Shown: positions 1-6,145, counted from the first letter of the stretch. The stretch is 6,145 nt of DNA from Cytophagales bacterium (GCA_020063545.1 JAGUUF010000129.1:1-6145), one strand, 5' to 3'. The notes: generated by a model not told the origin, from the letters alone. A program made the numbers and translations.

Positions 1-122
1 GCCGGCAAGTAGATATAAAAATAGAAGAGCAGCAGCACCAGTGCCGAGCCGACTGTTAGTGCCAGGCTGAGCAATAAGCCCTTCAGGGTTGTGGTGTATT
101 CCTGCAAACGCGTTTTCATCAT
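1..122 (-). CDS. Partial membrane-anchored protein, probable PASTA-domain protein (N-terminus only)
   Basis: An open frame reads leftward from a double ATG (122-120 and 119-117) to the window edge, giving about 40 residues that begin MMKTRLQEY. A short polar N-terminus with two basic residues is followed by one strongly hydrophobic stretch at about residues 13-38 (LLLSLALTVGSALVLLLFYF), ending in YLP. This looks like an uncleaved signal anchor with the rest of the protein outside the membrane. It begins 35 nt after the ddl stop on the same strand, so the two are probably co-transcribed. In Bacteroidota genomes a small protein with one membrane segment and extracytoplasmic PASTA repeats, which can bind peptidoglycan, commonly follows ddl. 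The name is therefore inferred from context and the N-terminal layout; no PASTA repeat is visible here. Either ATG could be the start. The coding call is fairly safe, the family call is not. Confidence 0.6.
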   Translation of the reverse strand, partial: MMKTRLQEYTTTLKGLLLSLALTVGSALVLLLFYFYIYLP

Positions 123-157
123 CTTAACATTCAAAGTTCGGTACAGCCATGCGCAAG

Positions 158-1243
158 TTAATATGGTAGCGCTGAAGTAAAATCGCGGGCGATGCGCTGA
201 CTTGCCTCATGCCGTTGTTCTGCAAGGGTTATCAGCCTCGTGATGAGTTCGGTAAAGCCTATGCCGCGTTCGTTCCACATCATGGGGTACATGCTTGAAT
301 TAGTGAAGCCGGGAATAGTATTGATTTCGTTTACATATACGTTTCCTTTTTTTGTAAGAAACAGGTCAACACGGGCAAAGTCATGGCAATGCAGCGCACT
401 GAATGCCTTTACTGAAATTTCACGGATCAGTTTATTGGTTTTCTTATCCAGGGCAGCAGGCACCTGTATGGTTACTGCTTCGGGATCAACATACTTGGCA
501 TCGAACGTGTAAAATTCATAGTTGCTCTTCACGATAATTTCGCCAGGGTTGGAGGCTTCAGGTGGGTTATTACCCAGGATGGCGCACTCAATTTCGCGGC
601 CGTTTATAAATTCCTCAACTATTACCTCCTGGTCGTAGCGAAATGCTTCATCAACTGCCTTTTTAAACTGGTTTTTCCGGCTCACTTTGCTGATGCCAAC
701 GGACGAGCCCAGGCTGGCTGATTTTACCATGAACGGCAACCCAAGTTTTTTTTCAATAGCGTCAAAGCGGATTTTATTTTTTTCGGGGAAGCTGAATGAC
801 AGGAATTTACCTATCGGTAAGCCGGCTTCTTTTAATAAACGCTTGGCAACAACCTTGTTCATTGAAAGGGATGAACCCAGCACCCCGGTTCCAACTATCG
901 GAATATCCAGTGCGGTAAGCATTCCCTGGATGCTTCCGTCTTCGCCATCGGTGCCGTGCAGGGCCGGAAAAACAATATCCACCTTGAAGCGGTCGCCACT
1001 GGAGAGCAGCATGAATCCTGCATTTTTAGGGTCAAGGATTAGCCCAAGGGCCTTACCCTGCTCGATGTCTTTGTTAACCGATTGCACCAGGAACCATTGG
1101 CCTTGTGTGCTGATGCCGATGGGTACAGGCTCGAAGAGATTTTTATCAATAAACTCGAAAATGTTTTTTGCGGAATTAACTGAAACTGCATGCTCAACCG
1201 ATCGCCCTCCGAACAGGATAGCTACTTTCTTCTTTACAGACAT
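158..1243 (-). CDS. ddl: D-alanine--D-alanine ligase (DdlA-type)
   Basis: This cytoplasmic ATP-grasp enzyme joins two D-alanines using ATP, making the dipeptide that MurF adds to the peptidoglycan precursor. At 361 aa it is full length. The N-terminal substrate motif FGGRSVEHAVS (residues 11-21) carries the Glu (E17) equivalent to E. coli DdlB E15. HGTDGEDGSIQG follows at 96-107, and the ATP-grasp lysine and glycine/serine loop VKSASLGSSVG at 173-183. K250-Y251 in the omega loop matches DdlB K215-Y216; Tyr here fits D-Ala rather than D-lactate specificity. R291, D293, E306, N308 and G312 (NEINTIPGFTNSSMYP, 305-320) match the DdlB Mg2+, phosphate and D-Ala2 site residues. The GREIECAILGN segment resembles E. 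coli DdlA. The ATG start is preceded by an A/T-rich leader without Shine-Dalgarno and a -7 promoter element at 1262-1269. A membrane-protein gene follows 35 nt downstream. No defect is seen. Confidence 0.97.
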   Translation of the reverse strand: MSVKKKVAILFGGRSVEHAVSVNSAKNIFEFIDKNLFEPVPIGISTQGQWFLVQSVNKDIEQGKALGLILDPKNAGFMLLSSGDRFKVDIVFPALHGTDGEDGSIQGMLTALDIPIVGTGVLGSSLSMNKVVAKRLLKEAGLPIGKFLSFSFPEKNKIRFDAIEKKLGLPFMVKSASLGSSVGISKVSRKNQFKKAVDEAFRYDQEVIVEEFINGREIECAILGNNPPEASNPGEIIVKSNYEFYTFDAKYVDPEAVTIQVPAALDKKTNKLIREISVKAFSALHCHDFARVDLFLTKKGNVYVNEINTIPGFTNSSMYPMMWNERGIGFTELITRLITLAEQRHEASQRIARDFTSALPY

Positions 1244-1261
1244 TCAATAAAAAATTACGTT

Positions 1262-1269
1262 CAAAGATA
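1262..1269 (-). promoter_or_regulatory. Predicted Bacteroidota -7 promoter element for ddl
   Basis: Reading the minus strand, TATCTTTG matches the Bacteroidota sigma-A -7 consensus TAnnTTTG exactly. It ends 18 nt before the ddl ATG, which would give a leader of roughly 12-15 nt. No good -33 TTTG is visible about 19 nt upstream; that box is often weak in this phylum. The same octamer lies before the protease and dnaG genes. It implies ddl has its own promoter rather than depending on read-through from the protease. Confidence 0.55.
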
Positions 1270-1297
1270 AGCATTTCTGCCTCATCCGGGAGGTCGC

Positions 1298-3451
1298 TTA
1301 CCGCGACAGAAAGAACTTCGTGGCATAAAATTCAGAACCGATTTGAACGCGAAGGATGTATATTCCTTCAGCCACATTACCGATGTCAATCGGAAAAGTC
1401 TGATTCAGGATATCGGGTGCAGTTGTGCTGATAAAAGAACGCCCCATAACATCCAACACATCTATCCGCACCGAGCTGCGCTCGGGCAGGTTAAAGGTTA
1501 CCGATGCCTCGAAATTGCTGTGCCAGTAAACTGAATAGAGATCATCGCCAATATCAACAGGCTGCGGATTATTGGAAACAAAAAATTCAATATTGTCAAG
1601 GTAAATGTTGTTGCCGTTCTTGTTGGAAAATACGAAGGCCAGTCGGATGTCATCCTTTCCGGCATAAGCCGACAGGTTAACATATTTCCGCAGTTGCCAG
1701 TCGGACGTGGCCACTGGCTGCCAGGATTCTGTTGAGATGGCGTTGGCCAGTTGCAGGCCGCTTTTATCGAATGGTGTGGGCGTAAGGTTTTGATAGGTGT
1801 TGCCGCAATCCTGCGAAGCCAGAATGCGCAGCCGGTCGTTCTGGCTGCCATTCCAGGCGTACGACAGGTCAAAAAACATACTGGCCGTTGATGCGCTGCG
1901 GAAATCAAGCACCGGTGTGGTAAGCCACGATTCATTCGGGCCATCAGGTGCATCGAAGGCGCGGAAGGAGGCAGACTGCGCGAAGTTGGTGGGATTCAGT
2001 GTCCACAATGTTCCATCAGTAGGGTTTATTACGGCCCACGACAGATCATTGAAATTTTCGCGCAAGGGTATCCGATCACGGCTATTGTCAACCAGTACAC
2101 TTGTGGTGAAGGTGCTGTTTTCAGGCCGGCCGTCAGGTGTTCCGTTTACTTCAACAACCGTTGCGGTTACTGAATTTAACCCGGCCGATAGTGATGTTGT
2201 GCCGAGGGTTAGCTCAGCAAGGGCGTTAGGGGCAAGGTTAAGACCTATAAAGATTGTTGTGAGCGGTGAACTGCCGTTAACTGAATAATTGAGTTTTAAA
2301 CTGGTAATGGGGTCGCAACTGTAGTTGCGTACTTTTACTTTTAGTGGCGGGTTGTTTTTGCAGGTTACCGGGCCGGGGGTAATTTTTTCTGTAATGGCAG
2401 CATCGAGTACTCCGCAATCAGGCGGCAGCAATCCGGGCGATGTCAGCAGGCTATTCCTGCGCGGCACGGATGGATCATCAAGAATAAGTTCCATGCGCGC
2501 AACCTGCCCTTGTGTGAACAGGTTCATGCACCCATCGTTGGTGTAGTCGAGGTAGTTTTGGAACATTTTAATAATGGATGTACCACACACCGTAGATGCA
2601 GGATGTGCCGGGCATCCGGAGGTTTCGAACCGTTGCAATGGGGTATCGTCAACGTAATCCGTACCGCAAACAGCATCTCCCCAGATGTGGCGTAGGCCGA
2701 AGAAGTGGCCAAGCTCATGCGTAAGTGTGCGGCCTTTGTTGAAGTTCGGATCGAGATCAAAACTTCCGTAATCAACTGATCCGAAAGCCTGGTAATCAAC
2801 TACCACACCATCGGTTTCGGCAAGGCCGTCCAGGTAATCTTCCAGCCCGGGCAGGGTTGAAACCGGAAACTGGGCATACCCGATAAAGCCACCCGAAAAA
2901 TTCAAAACCCAGATGTTGAGGTAATCTTCGGCAGGCCAGTAACTTAATGCCTTGAATGTTGTTTCCTGGGAAAGTGACCAGGAAGACTGCCCACCGTTTA
3001 CCCGCACAATACCCGTAGTGGGTAAGCCATTCGGATCACGCTGTGCCAATACAAATTCAATATCCATGCTTCCCGCAACAGGCGCAAACAGGGGCGGGGT
3101 GTTTCCTGCATCGGTATTCAGGCGCTGAAAGTCTTTATTGATCACATCAATCTGCGAAAGGATTTGAGCATCAGAAATGTTTCTTCCTGTACCTATAGGC
3201 TCACCGTTGTGAATAACGTGCACGACAACCGGAACCTGGTAAGGGCCTGCCTGCTGGCGTGCTCCTTGCTGCTGCTGTAACTGTAAACTTTTCTTTTGTT
3301 GCAGCCACTGTTCAAACTGGGCATCGGTTTGTTTAATCTTTCCTTCGTTGCGCAGCCATTGCATGTACTCAACGGTGCCGCAGCGTTGCTGTGCCCAAGC
3401 GGGGCTCAGCATAAAAATCAGGAAAAAATAAACCGGGATTAGTTTTACCAC
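1298..3451 (-). CDS. Secreted M43-family (pappalysin/cytophagalysin-like) zinc metalloprotease with T9SS sorting domain
   Basis: This predicted extracellular metalloendopeptidase has 717 aa; its substrate is unknown. A signal peptide covers residues 1-20 (hydrophobic core, then SPAWA before QQRC). A Gln-rich linker lies at about 55-68. The catalytic domain spans about 70-330: HELGHFFGLRH holds zinc ligands H245, H249, H255 and catalytic E246 (HExxHxxGxxH). NYLDYTNDGCMNLFT (299-313) provides the Met-turn (M309) typical of M43 enzymes. An Ig/CARDB-like beta region follows at about 346-455, then a jelly-roll-like region at about 460-625 (FNDLSW...ESWLTTPVLDF...YLDNIEFF). The C-terminal 85 residues resemble a T9SS type A sorting domain (LDVMGR, GIYILRV, KFFLSR end), implying outer-membrane export. 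The start is GTG: an in-frame stop lies 9 nt upstream (3461-3463), and the next Met (residue 14) would destroy the signal peptide. It has its own predicted -7 element and is unrelated in function to its housekeeping neighbours. The middle domain names are the least certain part. Confidence 0.93.
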   Translation of the reverse strand: MVKLIPVYFFLIFMLSPAWAQQRCGTVEYMQWLRNEGKIKQTDAQFEQWLQQKKSLQLQQQQGARQQAGPYQVPVVVHVIHNGEPIGTGRNISDAQILSQIDVINKDFQRLNTDAGNTPPLFAPVAGSMDIEFVLAQRDPNGLPTTGIVRVNGGQSSWSLSQETTFKALSYWPAEDYLNIWVLNFSGGFIGYAQFPVSTLPGLEDYLDGLAETDGVVVDYQAFGSVDYGSFDLDPNFNKGRTLTHELGHFFGLRHIWGDAVCGTDYVDDTPLQRFETSGCPAHPASTVCGTSIIKMFQNYLDYTNDGCMNLFTQGQVARMELILDDPSVPRRNSLLTSPGLLPPDCGVLDAAITEKITPGPVTCKNNPPLKVKVRNYSCDPITSLKLNYSVNGSSPLTTIFIGLNLAPNALAELTLGTTSLSAGLNSVTATVVEVNGTPDGRPENSTFTTSVLVDNSRDRIPLRENFNDLSWAVINPTDGTLWTLNPTNFAQSASFRAFDAPDGPNESWLTTPVLDFRSASTASMFFDLSYAWNGSQNDRLRILASQDCGNTYQNLTPTPFDKSGLQLANAISTESWQPVATSDWQLRKYVNLSAYAGKDDIRLAFVFSNKNGNNIYLDNIEFFVSNNPQPVDIGDDLYSVYWHSNFEASVTFNLPERSSVRIDVLDVMGRSFISTTAPDILNQTFPIDIGNVAEGIYILRVQIGSEFYATKFFLSR

Positions 3452-3479
3452 GTGGCCTCGTTACAAAATATGGATAAGC

Positions 3480-3487
3480 CAAAGATA
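3480..3487 (-). promoter_or_regulatory. Predicted Bacteroidota -7 promoter element for the M43 protease gene
   Basis: The minus strand reads TATCTTTG, an exact TAnnTTTG match inside the 58-bp gap between the nfu stop and the protease GTG start. The predicted leader is about 22-25 nt. The flanking bases (gctTATCTTTG) are the same as at the ddl element. The nearest TTTG upstream is only about 12 nt away, too close for a standard -33 box, so the call rests on the -7 element. Confidence 0.5.
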
Positions 3488-3509
3488 AGCAGAGTAACCC
3501 AAATGAATC

Positions 3510-3767
3510 TTAATTCACCGTAAGGTTAATCACTTCAATGCCCTTTATTTCCGGTACGGCTTTCTTAATGGCTTCTTCAACCCCGGCTTTGAAGGTCATG
3601 GTTGACATGGGGCAGGTACCGCAGGCGCCAACAAACTCAAGTTTTACAATGTGGTCATCGGTTATTTGAGATAGCTTAACATTACCGCCATCGGCTTCCA
3701 GGTAAGGGCGGATGGAATCAAGCGAAGCTTCGATGCGCTGGGCAAGATCGGTCATGCGTTTGCTCAT
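3510..3767 (-). CDS. NifU-family (Nfu-type) Fe-S cluster carrier, C-terminal domain only
   Basis: This small cytoplasmic protein of 85 aa is predicted to bind a 4Fe-4S cluster, probably between two subunits, and pass it to client enzymes. The whole protein is one NifU C-terminal domain: an N-terminal helix with the family signature IRPYLEADGGNVKL (residues 19-32), then GACGTCPMSTMTFKAGVE (47-64), whose C49 and C52 form the CxxC cluster site. It lacks the IscU-like and ferredoxin-like domains of full NifU and the degenerate A-type domain of E. coli NfuA, so it is a minimal Nfu. Its ATG overlaps the mrp stop codon in an ATGA arrangement, so the two should be translationally coupled and work in the same Fe-S delivery step. 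No terminator hairpin is evident downstream before the protease promoter. Confidence 0.95.
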   Translation of the reverse strand: MSKRMTDLAQRIEASLDSIRPYLEADGGNVKLSQITDDHIVKLEFVGACGTCPMSTMTFKAGVEEAIKKAVPEIKGIEVINLTVN

Positions 3768-4858
3768 GCGGTTTTCAGTTCAACGCGGTTTGTTTTGTCA
3801 AAATTAGCATTTCTGATTGCAATTTGCCGTGCCAGCATTTCGGCCAGTGCCCGAAATGCCTTTGCGGTTTCGCCTTCTTTCATTACTGCCGGCAAGCCGC
3901 TGTCACCGCTTTCACGAATACCTTGAACCAGCGGTATCTGCCCAAGTAACGGAACGTTATGTTTTTCCGATAAGTTCTTTCCGCCTTCCTTACCGAAAAT
4001 ATGATACCGGTTTTGCGGAAGTTCTTCCGGTGTAAACCATGCCATGTTTTCAACAATGCCGAGTACAGGTACATTTATCTGCGGCTGCCTGAACATGGCT
4101 ACGGCTTTCCGGGCATCGGCAAGCGCAACTTTTTGCGGTGTGGTTACAATCACTGCCCCGGTAACCGGCACGGTTTGAACAAGTGTGAGATGAATGTCGC
4201 TGGTGCCGGGTGGCAGGTCAATCAGCAGGTAATCAAGGTCACCCCATAGTGTTTCGCTGAAAAATTGTTTAAGTGCCGAACTGGCCATGGGACCGCGCCA
4301 CACCACTGCGCTGTCGGGTGGAGCAAGAAAGCCGATGGACATGAGTTTTACTCCATATTGTTCAAGCGGAACAATCATATTTTTTCCATTTACCGCTTCA
4401 ACTGCAGGTTGTTCAAATTCGCAATTGAACATGGTGGGTATGGATGGCCCGAAGATGTCGGCATCAATCAGGCCGACCTTTGCCCCGCTTTGCGCGAGGG
4501 CCACCGCCAGGTTGGTTGTTACGGTTGACTTGCCAACGCCTCCCTTGCCCGATGCGATGGCCACAATGTTTTTTACCTGGGGCAACAGCGGCTCCTGGCT
4601 GCGCGAAGAGGTAACTGTGGAAGTCACCGAAATGTCCACCGGCAGCGCCCCGGCTATCGGGGTTACAGCCTCAAGGCAATCCTGCCGTATCTTTTCTTTC
4701 AGCGGGCAGGCAGGAGTTGTAAGCACTACGGTAAATGAAATGCCGGCATCGGTTACGGAAACATCGCGTATCATGCCCAGGCTCACCAGGTCGCGCTTTA
4801 AATCGGGGTCTTCTACGGTGCCAAGAGCCTTCAGAATATCGTCTTTTGTAATCGCCAT
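3764..4858 (-). CDS. Mrp/ApbC-family Fe-S carrier P-loop ATPase
   Basis: This is a cytoplasmic MinD/NBP35-like ATPase of 364 aa thought to carry and transfer Fe-S clusters. An N-terminal DUF59/MIP18-like domain covers about 5-80 and contains TTPACPL with C51. The ATPase domain begins near residue 97. Its deviant Walker A GKGGVGKS (104-111) carries signature Lys K105 and P-loop Lys K110. Switch I is DADIFGPSIP (132-141) and switch II DLPPGTSD (214-221). After the VENMAWF segment (269-275), where Salmonella ApbC and E. coli Mrp carry a CxxC cluster-binding pair, this protein reads TPEELPQNRYHIFG and has no cysteine; its only cysteines are C51, C61 and C146. I recall the same substitution in Bacteroidota relatives, so it is probably not a defect. 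The gene is first in a two-gene unit with nfu (4-nt overlap) and is divergent from dnaG. No Shine-Dalgarno precedes the ATG. Confidence 0.95.
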   Translation of the reverse strand: MAITKDDILKALGTVEDPDLKRDLVSLGMIRDVSVTDAGISFTVVLTTPACPLKEKIRQDCLEAVTPIAGALPVDISVTSTVTSSRSQEPLLPQVKNIVAIASGKGGVGKSTVTTNLAVALAQSGAKVGLIDADIFGPSIPTMFNCEFEQPAVEAVNGKNMIVPLEQYGVKLMSIGFLAPPDSAVVWRGPMASSALKQFFSETLWGDLDYLLIDLPPGTSDIHLTLVQTVPVTGAVIVTTPQKVALADARKAVAMFRQPQINVPVLGIVENMAWFTPEELPQNRYHIFGKEGGKNLSEKHNVPLLGQIPLVQGIRESGDSGLPAVMKEGETAKAFRALAEMLARQIAIRNANFDKTNRVELKTA

Positions 4859-4957
4859 GGGTTAATTTGGCCGTCAATTTAGGCCACAATCAATCCTAAA
4901 ACAAAGTTTACAAAACGAGGTTTCAGGGGAGGTAGGGAAAAAGTATCTTTGAGGCCC
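4859..4957. promoter_or_regulatory. Divergent mrp-nfu / dnaG promoter region
   Basis: This 99-bp, A/T-richer region separates the two divergently read start codons and must hold both promoters. The dnaG element is clear and is listed separately. For mrp on the minus strand there are only near matches to TAnnTTTG: TAGGATTG at 4898-4891 (one mismatch) and TAAACTTTG at 4910-4902 (one extra spacer base). An imperfect direct repeat, AATTTGGCC (4864-4872) and AATTTAGGCC (4876-4885), lies in the predicted mrp leader; its meaning is unknown. Confidence 0.45.
4921..4951 (+). promoter_or_regulatory. Predicted dnaG promoter (-33 TTTC, 19 bp, -7 TATCTTTG)
   Basis: TATCTTTG at 4944-4951 matches the Bacteroidota -7 consensus TAnnTTTG exactly, and TTTC at 4921-4924 lies 19 bp upstream, the expected spacing for a -33 TTTG box. 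This is the best promoter in the window. The -7 element ends only 6 nt before the dnaG ATG (4958), so transcription would begin at or within a few bases of the start codon, leaving little or no leader. A purine-rich, Shine-Dalgarno-like run (AGGGGAGGTAGGGA, 4925-4938) lies inside the spacer, too far from the ATG to act as a normal ribosome site. Confidence 0.6.
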
Positions 4958-6145
4958 ATGATTTCGCGCAGCACCATTGATGAAGTTAAGAGCCGCATGG
5001 ATATTTACGATGTGGTGAGCGATTTCGTGTCGCTGAAACGGTCGGGCCAGAACTACAAGGCCCTGAGCCCGTTTACCAACGAAAAAACACCTTCGTTTTA
5101 TGTGGTTCCGTCAAAAGGAATTTTCAAGGATTTCAGCAGCGGCAAGGGTGGCGATGCCATTACCTTTGTAATGGAGCACGAAGGTCTTGGCTACCTGGAG
5201 GCCATCCGCTACCTGGCCAAAAAGTACGGGGTTGAGATAAAAGAGGAAGTACAAACGGCCGAAGATCAGGCCTCGCAAAACCAACGCGACAGCCTGTATA
5301 TCGTAATGAATTTTGCGAAAGAGTACTTCAAAAACCTGTTGCGCAATCATGAAGAAGGCCGCAGCATCGGCCTGAGCTACTTCCGCGAACGCGGTTTTAA
5401 CGATCGCACCCTTGATAAATTCGATTTGGGCTACAGCCTCAACGAGTGGGATCATTTTGAAAAGCATGCGCTGCAAAGCGGGTTCAGTTCGGAGATACTC
5501 GAAAAAGCCGGTCTGGTTATTGTAAAGGATGATGGGCACCGCAAGCGGTACGATCGCTTTCGGGGCAGGGTAATTTTTCCGGTGCACAACCTGGCAGGCA
5601 AAGTAATTGCTTTCGGGGCGCGGATACTGTCGAAAGAAAAAGATCAGCCCAAATACATTAACTCTCCCGAAACGGAAATCTATCACAAGAGCAACGTTTT
5701 GTACGGGTTGTACCAGGCCAAAAACGAAATACGCAAACACGAGTTCTGCTACCTGGTTGAAGGATATACCGATGTAATTTCGCTGCACCAGGCCGGTGTT
5801 GAAAATGTGGTGGCTTCCTCCGGAACAGCACTTACCGAAGAGCAGGTGAGGCTGGTGCGCAGGTTTACCGAGAATGTAACAGTATTATTTGATGGTGATG
5901 CAGCCGGTGTAAAAGCCGCCCTGCGTGGAATTGACTTAATTCTGAAAGGCGGCCTGAACGTGCGGGTGGTGCTGCTGCCCGATGGGGAAGATCCCGACAG
6001 TTATTCGCGCAAAATGTGCAGCACCGATTTTCAGCACTACCTGAAAACCAACACGCGCGACTTTATTTCGTTTAAGACAGACCTGTACGCGGCAGGACCG
6101 GTTAACGATCCGATAAAAAAGGCAGAGGCCATACGGGAGATTGTA
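4958..6145 (+). CDS. dnaG: DNA primase DnaG, 3'-truncated by window edge, zinc ligands absent
   Basis: DnaG makes the short RNA primers that start replication and Okazaki fragments. The frame is open for 396 codons to the window end; the rest, including the helicase-binding C-terminal domain, lies outside. The start is set by the family N-terminus MISRSTIDEV. Residues 30-76 align with the CHC2 zinc-binding domain (NEKTPSF, FSSGKGGDAITFVMEHEG), but the four ligands of E. coli DnaG (C40, H43, C61, C64) are replaced by S37, T40, D58 and S61. The polymerase core is intact: RFRGRVIFPV, then PKYINSPET with K232 and N235 (E. coli K229, N232). The TOPRIM metal site shows E268 in VEGYTDV, D312 and D314 in DGD, and D345 and D347 in LPDGEDPD. 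Active-site conservation argues for a working primase. I recall the same zinc-ligand loss in other Bacteroidota DnaG proteins. The gene is divergent from mrp. Confidence 0.96.
   Translation, partial: MISRSTIDEVKSRMDIYDVVSDFVSLKRSGQNYKALSPFTNEKTPSFYVVPSKGIFKDFSSGKGGDAITFVMEHEGLGYLEAIRYLAKKYGVEIKEEVQTAEDQASQNQRDSLYIVMNFAKEYFKNLLRNHEEGRSIGLSYFRERGFNDRTLDKFDLGYSLNEWDHFEKHALQSGFSSEILEKAGLVIVKDDGHRKRYDRFRGRVIFPVHNLAGKVIAFGARILSKEKDQPKYINSPETEIYHKSNVLYGLYQAKNEIRKHEFCYLVEGYTDVISLHQAGVENVVASSGTALTEEQVRLVRRFTENVTVLFDGDAAGVKAALRGIDLILKGGLNVRVVLLPDGEDPDSYSRKMCSTDFQHYLKTNTRDFISFKTDLYAAGPVNDPIKKAEAIREIV

Noticed and set aside
158..1243. Possible VanA-like D-Ala-D-Lac ligase, given the similar N-terminus (VAILFGG, EH.VSV.SA)
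   Set aside because: The omega loop has K250-Y251 as in D-Ala-D-Ala ligases, not the His of VanA or Phe of Leuconostoc Ddl, and the rest resembles DdlA. No vanH or vanX-like neighbour is present.
687..1250. 187-codon open frame on the plus strand opposite ddl
   Set aside because: It is antisense to the ligase catalytic core, which has every family motif; the translation is Ser/Pro/Arg-rich and resembles no known family.
1280..1293. Possible terminator hairpin between the protease and ddl (CCTC ... GAGG)
   Set aside because: The stem is only 4 bp with a 6-nt loop and no following T-run, so it does not support a terminator call.
4287..4865. 192-codon open frame on the plus strand opposite mrp
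   Set aside because: It is antisense to the conserved Walker A and DUF59 regions, with no signal or motif of its own.
4925..4938. Purine run AGGGGAGGTAGGGA as the dnaG ribosome-binding site
   Set aside because: It ends about 19 nt before the ATG, beyond usual Shine-Dalgarno spacing, and lies between the predicted -33 and -7 boxes; no other gene here uses a Shine-Dalgarno.
5111..5788. 225-codon open frame on the minus strand inside dnaG
   Set aside because: It lies entirely opposite the conserved zinc-like, polymerase and TOPRIM regions of dnaG, has no recognisable motif or promoter, and its hydrophobic residues are the expected complement of the primase codons.

Overview
The window looks like a chromosomal segment from a member of the Bacteroidota, probably Cytophagales-like. 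Four signs support this. There is a secreted metalloprotease with a C-terminal type IX secretion (T9SS) sorting domain. TAnnTTTG-type -7 promoter elements sit upstream of three genes, and the gene starts lack Shine-Dalgarno sequences. The DnaG primase has a zinc-finger region with all four metal ligands replaced. The Mrp/ApbC protein has a tryptophan/proline-rich loop where proteobacterial homologues carry a CxxC motif. The placement rests on these family signatures recalled from memory; no database search was possible.

Layout from left to right. At 1-122 (minus) is the start of a single-pass membrane protein, cut by the window edge, probably a PASTA-domain protein. At 158-1243 (minus) is D-alanine--D-alanine ligase, with which it probably forms an operon. 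At 1298-3451 (minus) is a secreted M43-family zinc metalloprotease that starts at GTG. At 3510-3767 (minus) is a small Nfu-type Fe-S carrier, overlapped by 4 nt by the mrp/apbC-like Fe-S carrier ATPase at 3764-4858 (minus). At 4859-4957 is a 99-bp divergent promoter region. At 4958 to the right edge (plus) is the first 396 codons of dnaG, the replication primase. No intergenic gap exceeds 100 bp. I saw no RNA genes, insertion sequences, CRISPR arrays or integration scars.

Functionally this is a housekeeping neighbourhood: peptidoglycan precursor synthesis (ddl plus the putative PASTA protein), Fe-S cluster delivery (mrp-nfu) and replication priming (dnaG), interrupted by one exported protease. 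I found no clear new multi-gene system. The points most worth a second look are the primase without zinc ligands, the Mrp without CxxC coupled translationally to a CxxC-bearing Nfu, the identical TATCTTTG octamer upstream of three genes, and the possibility that dnaG mRNA is leaderless or nearly so.
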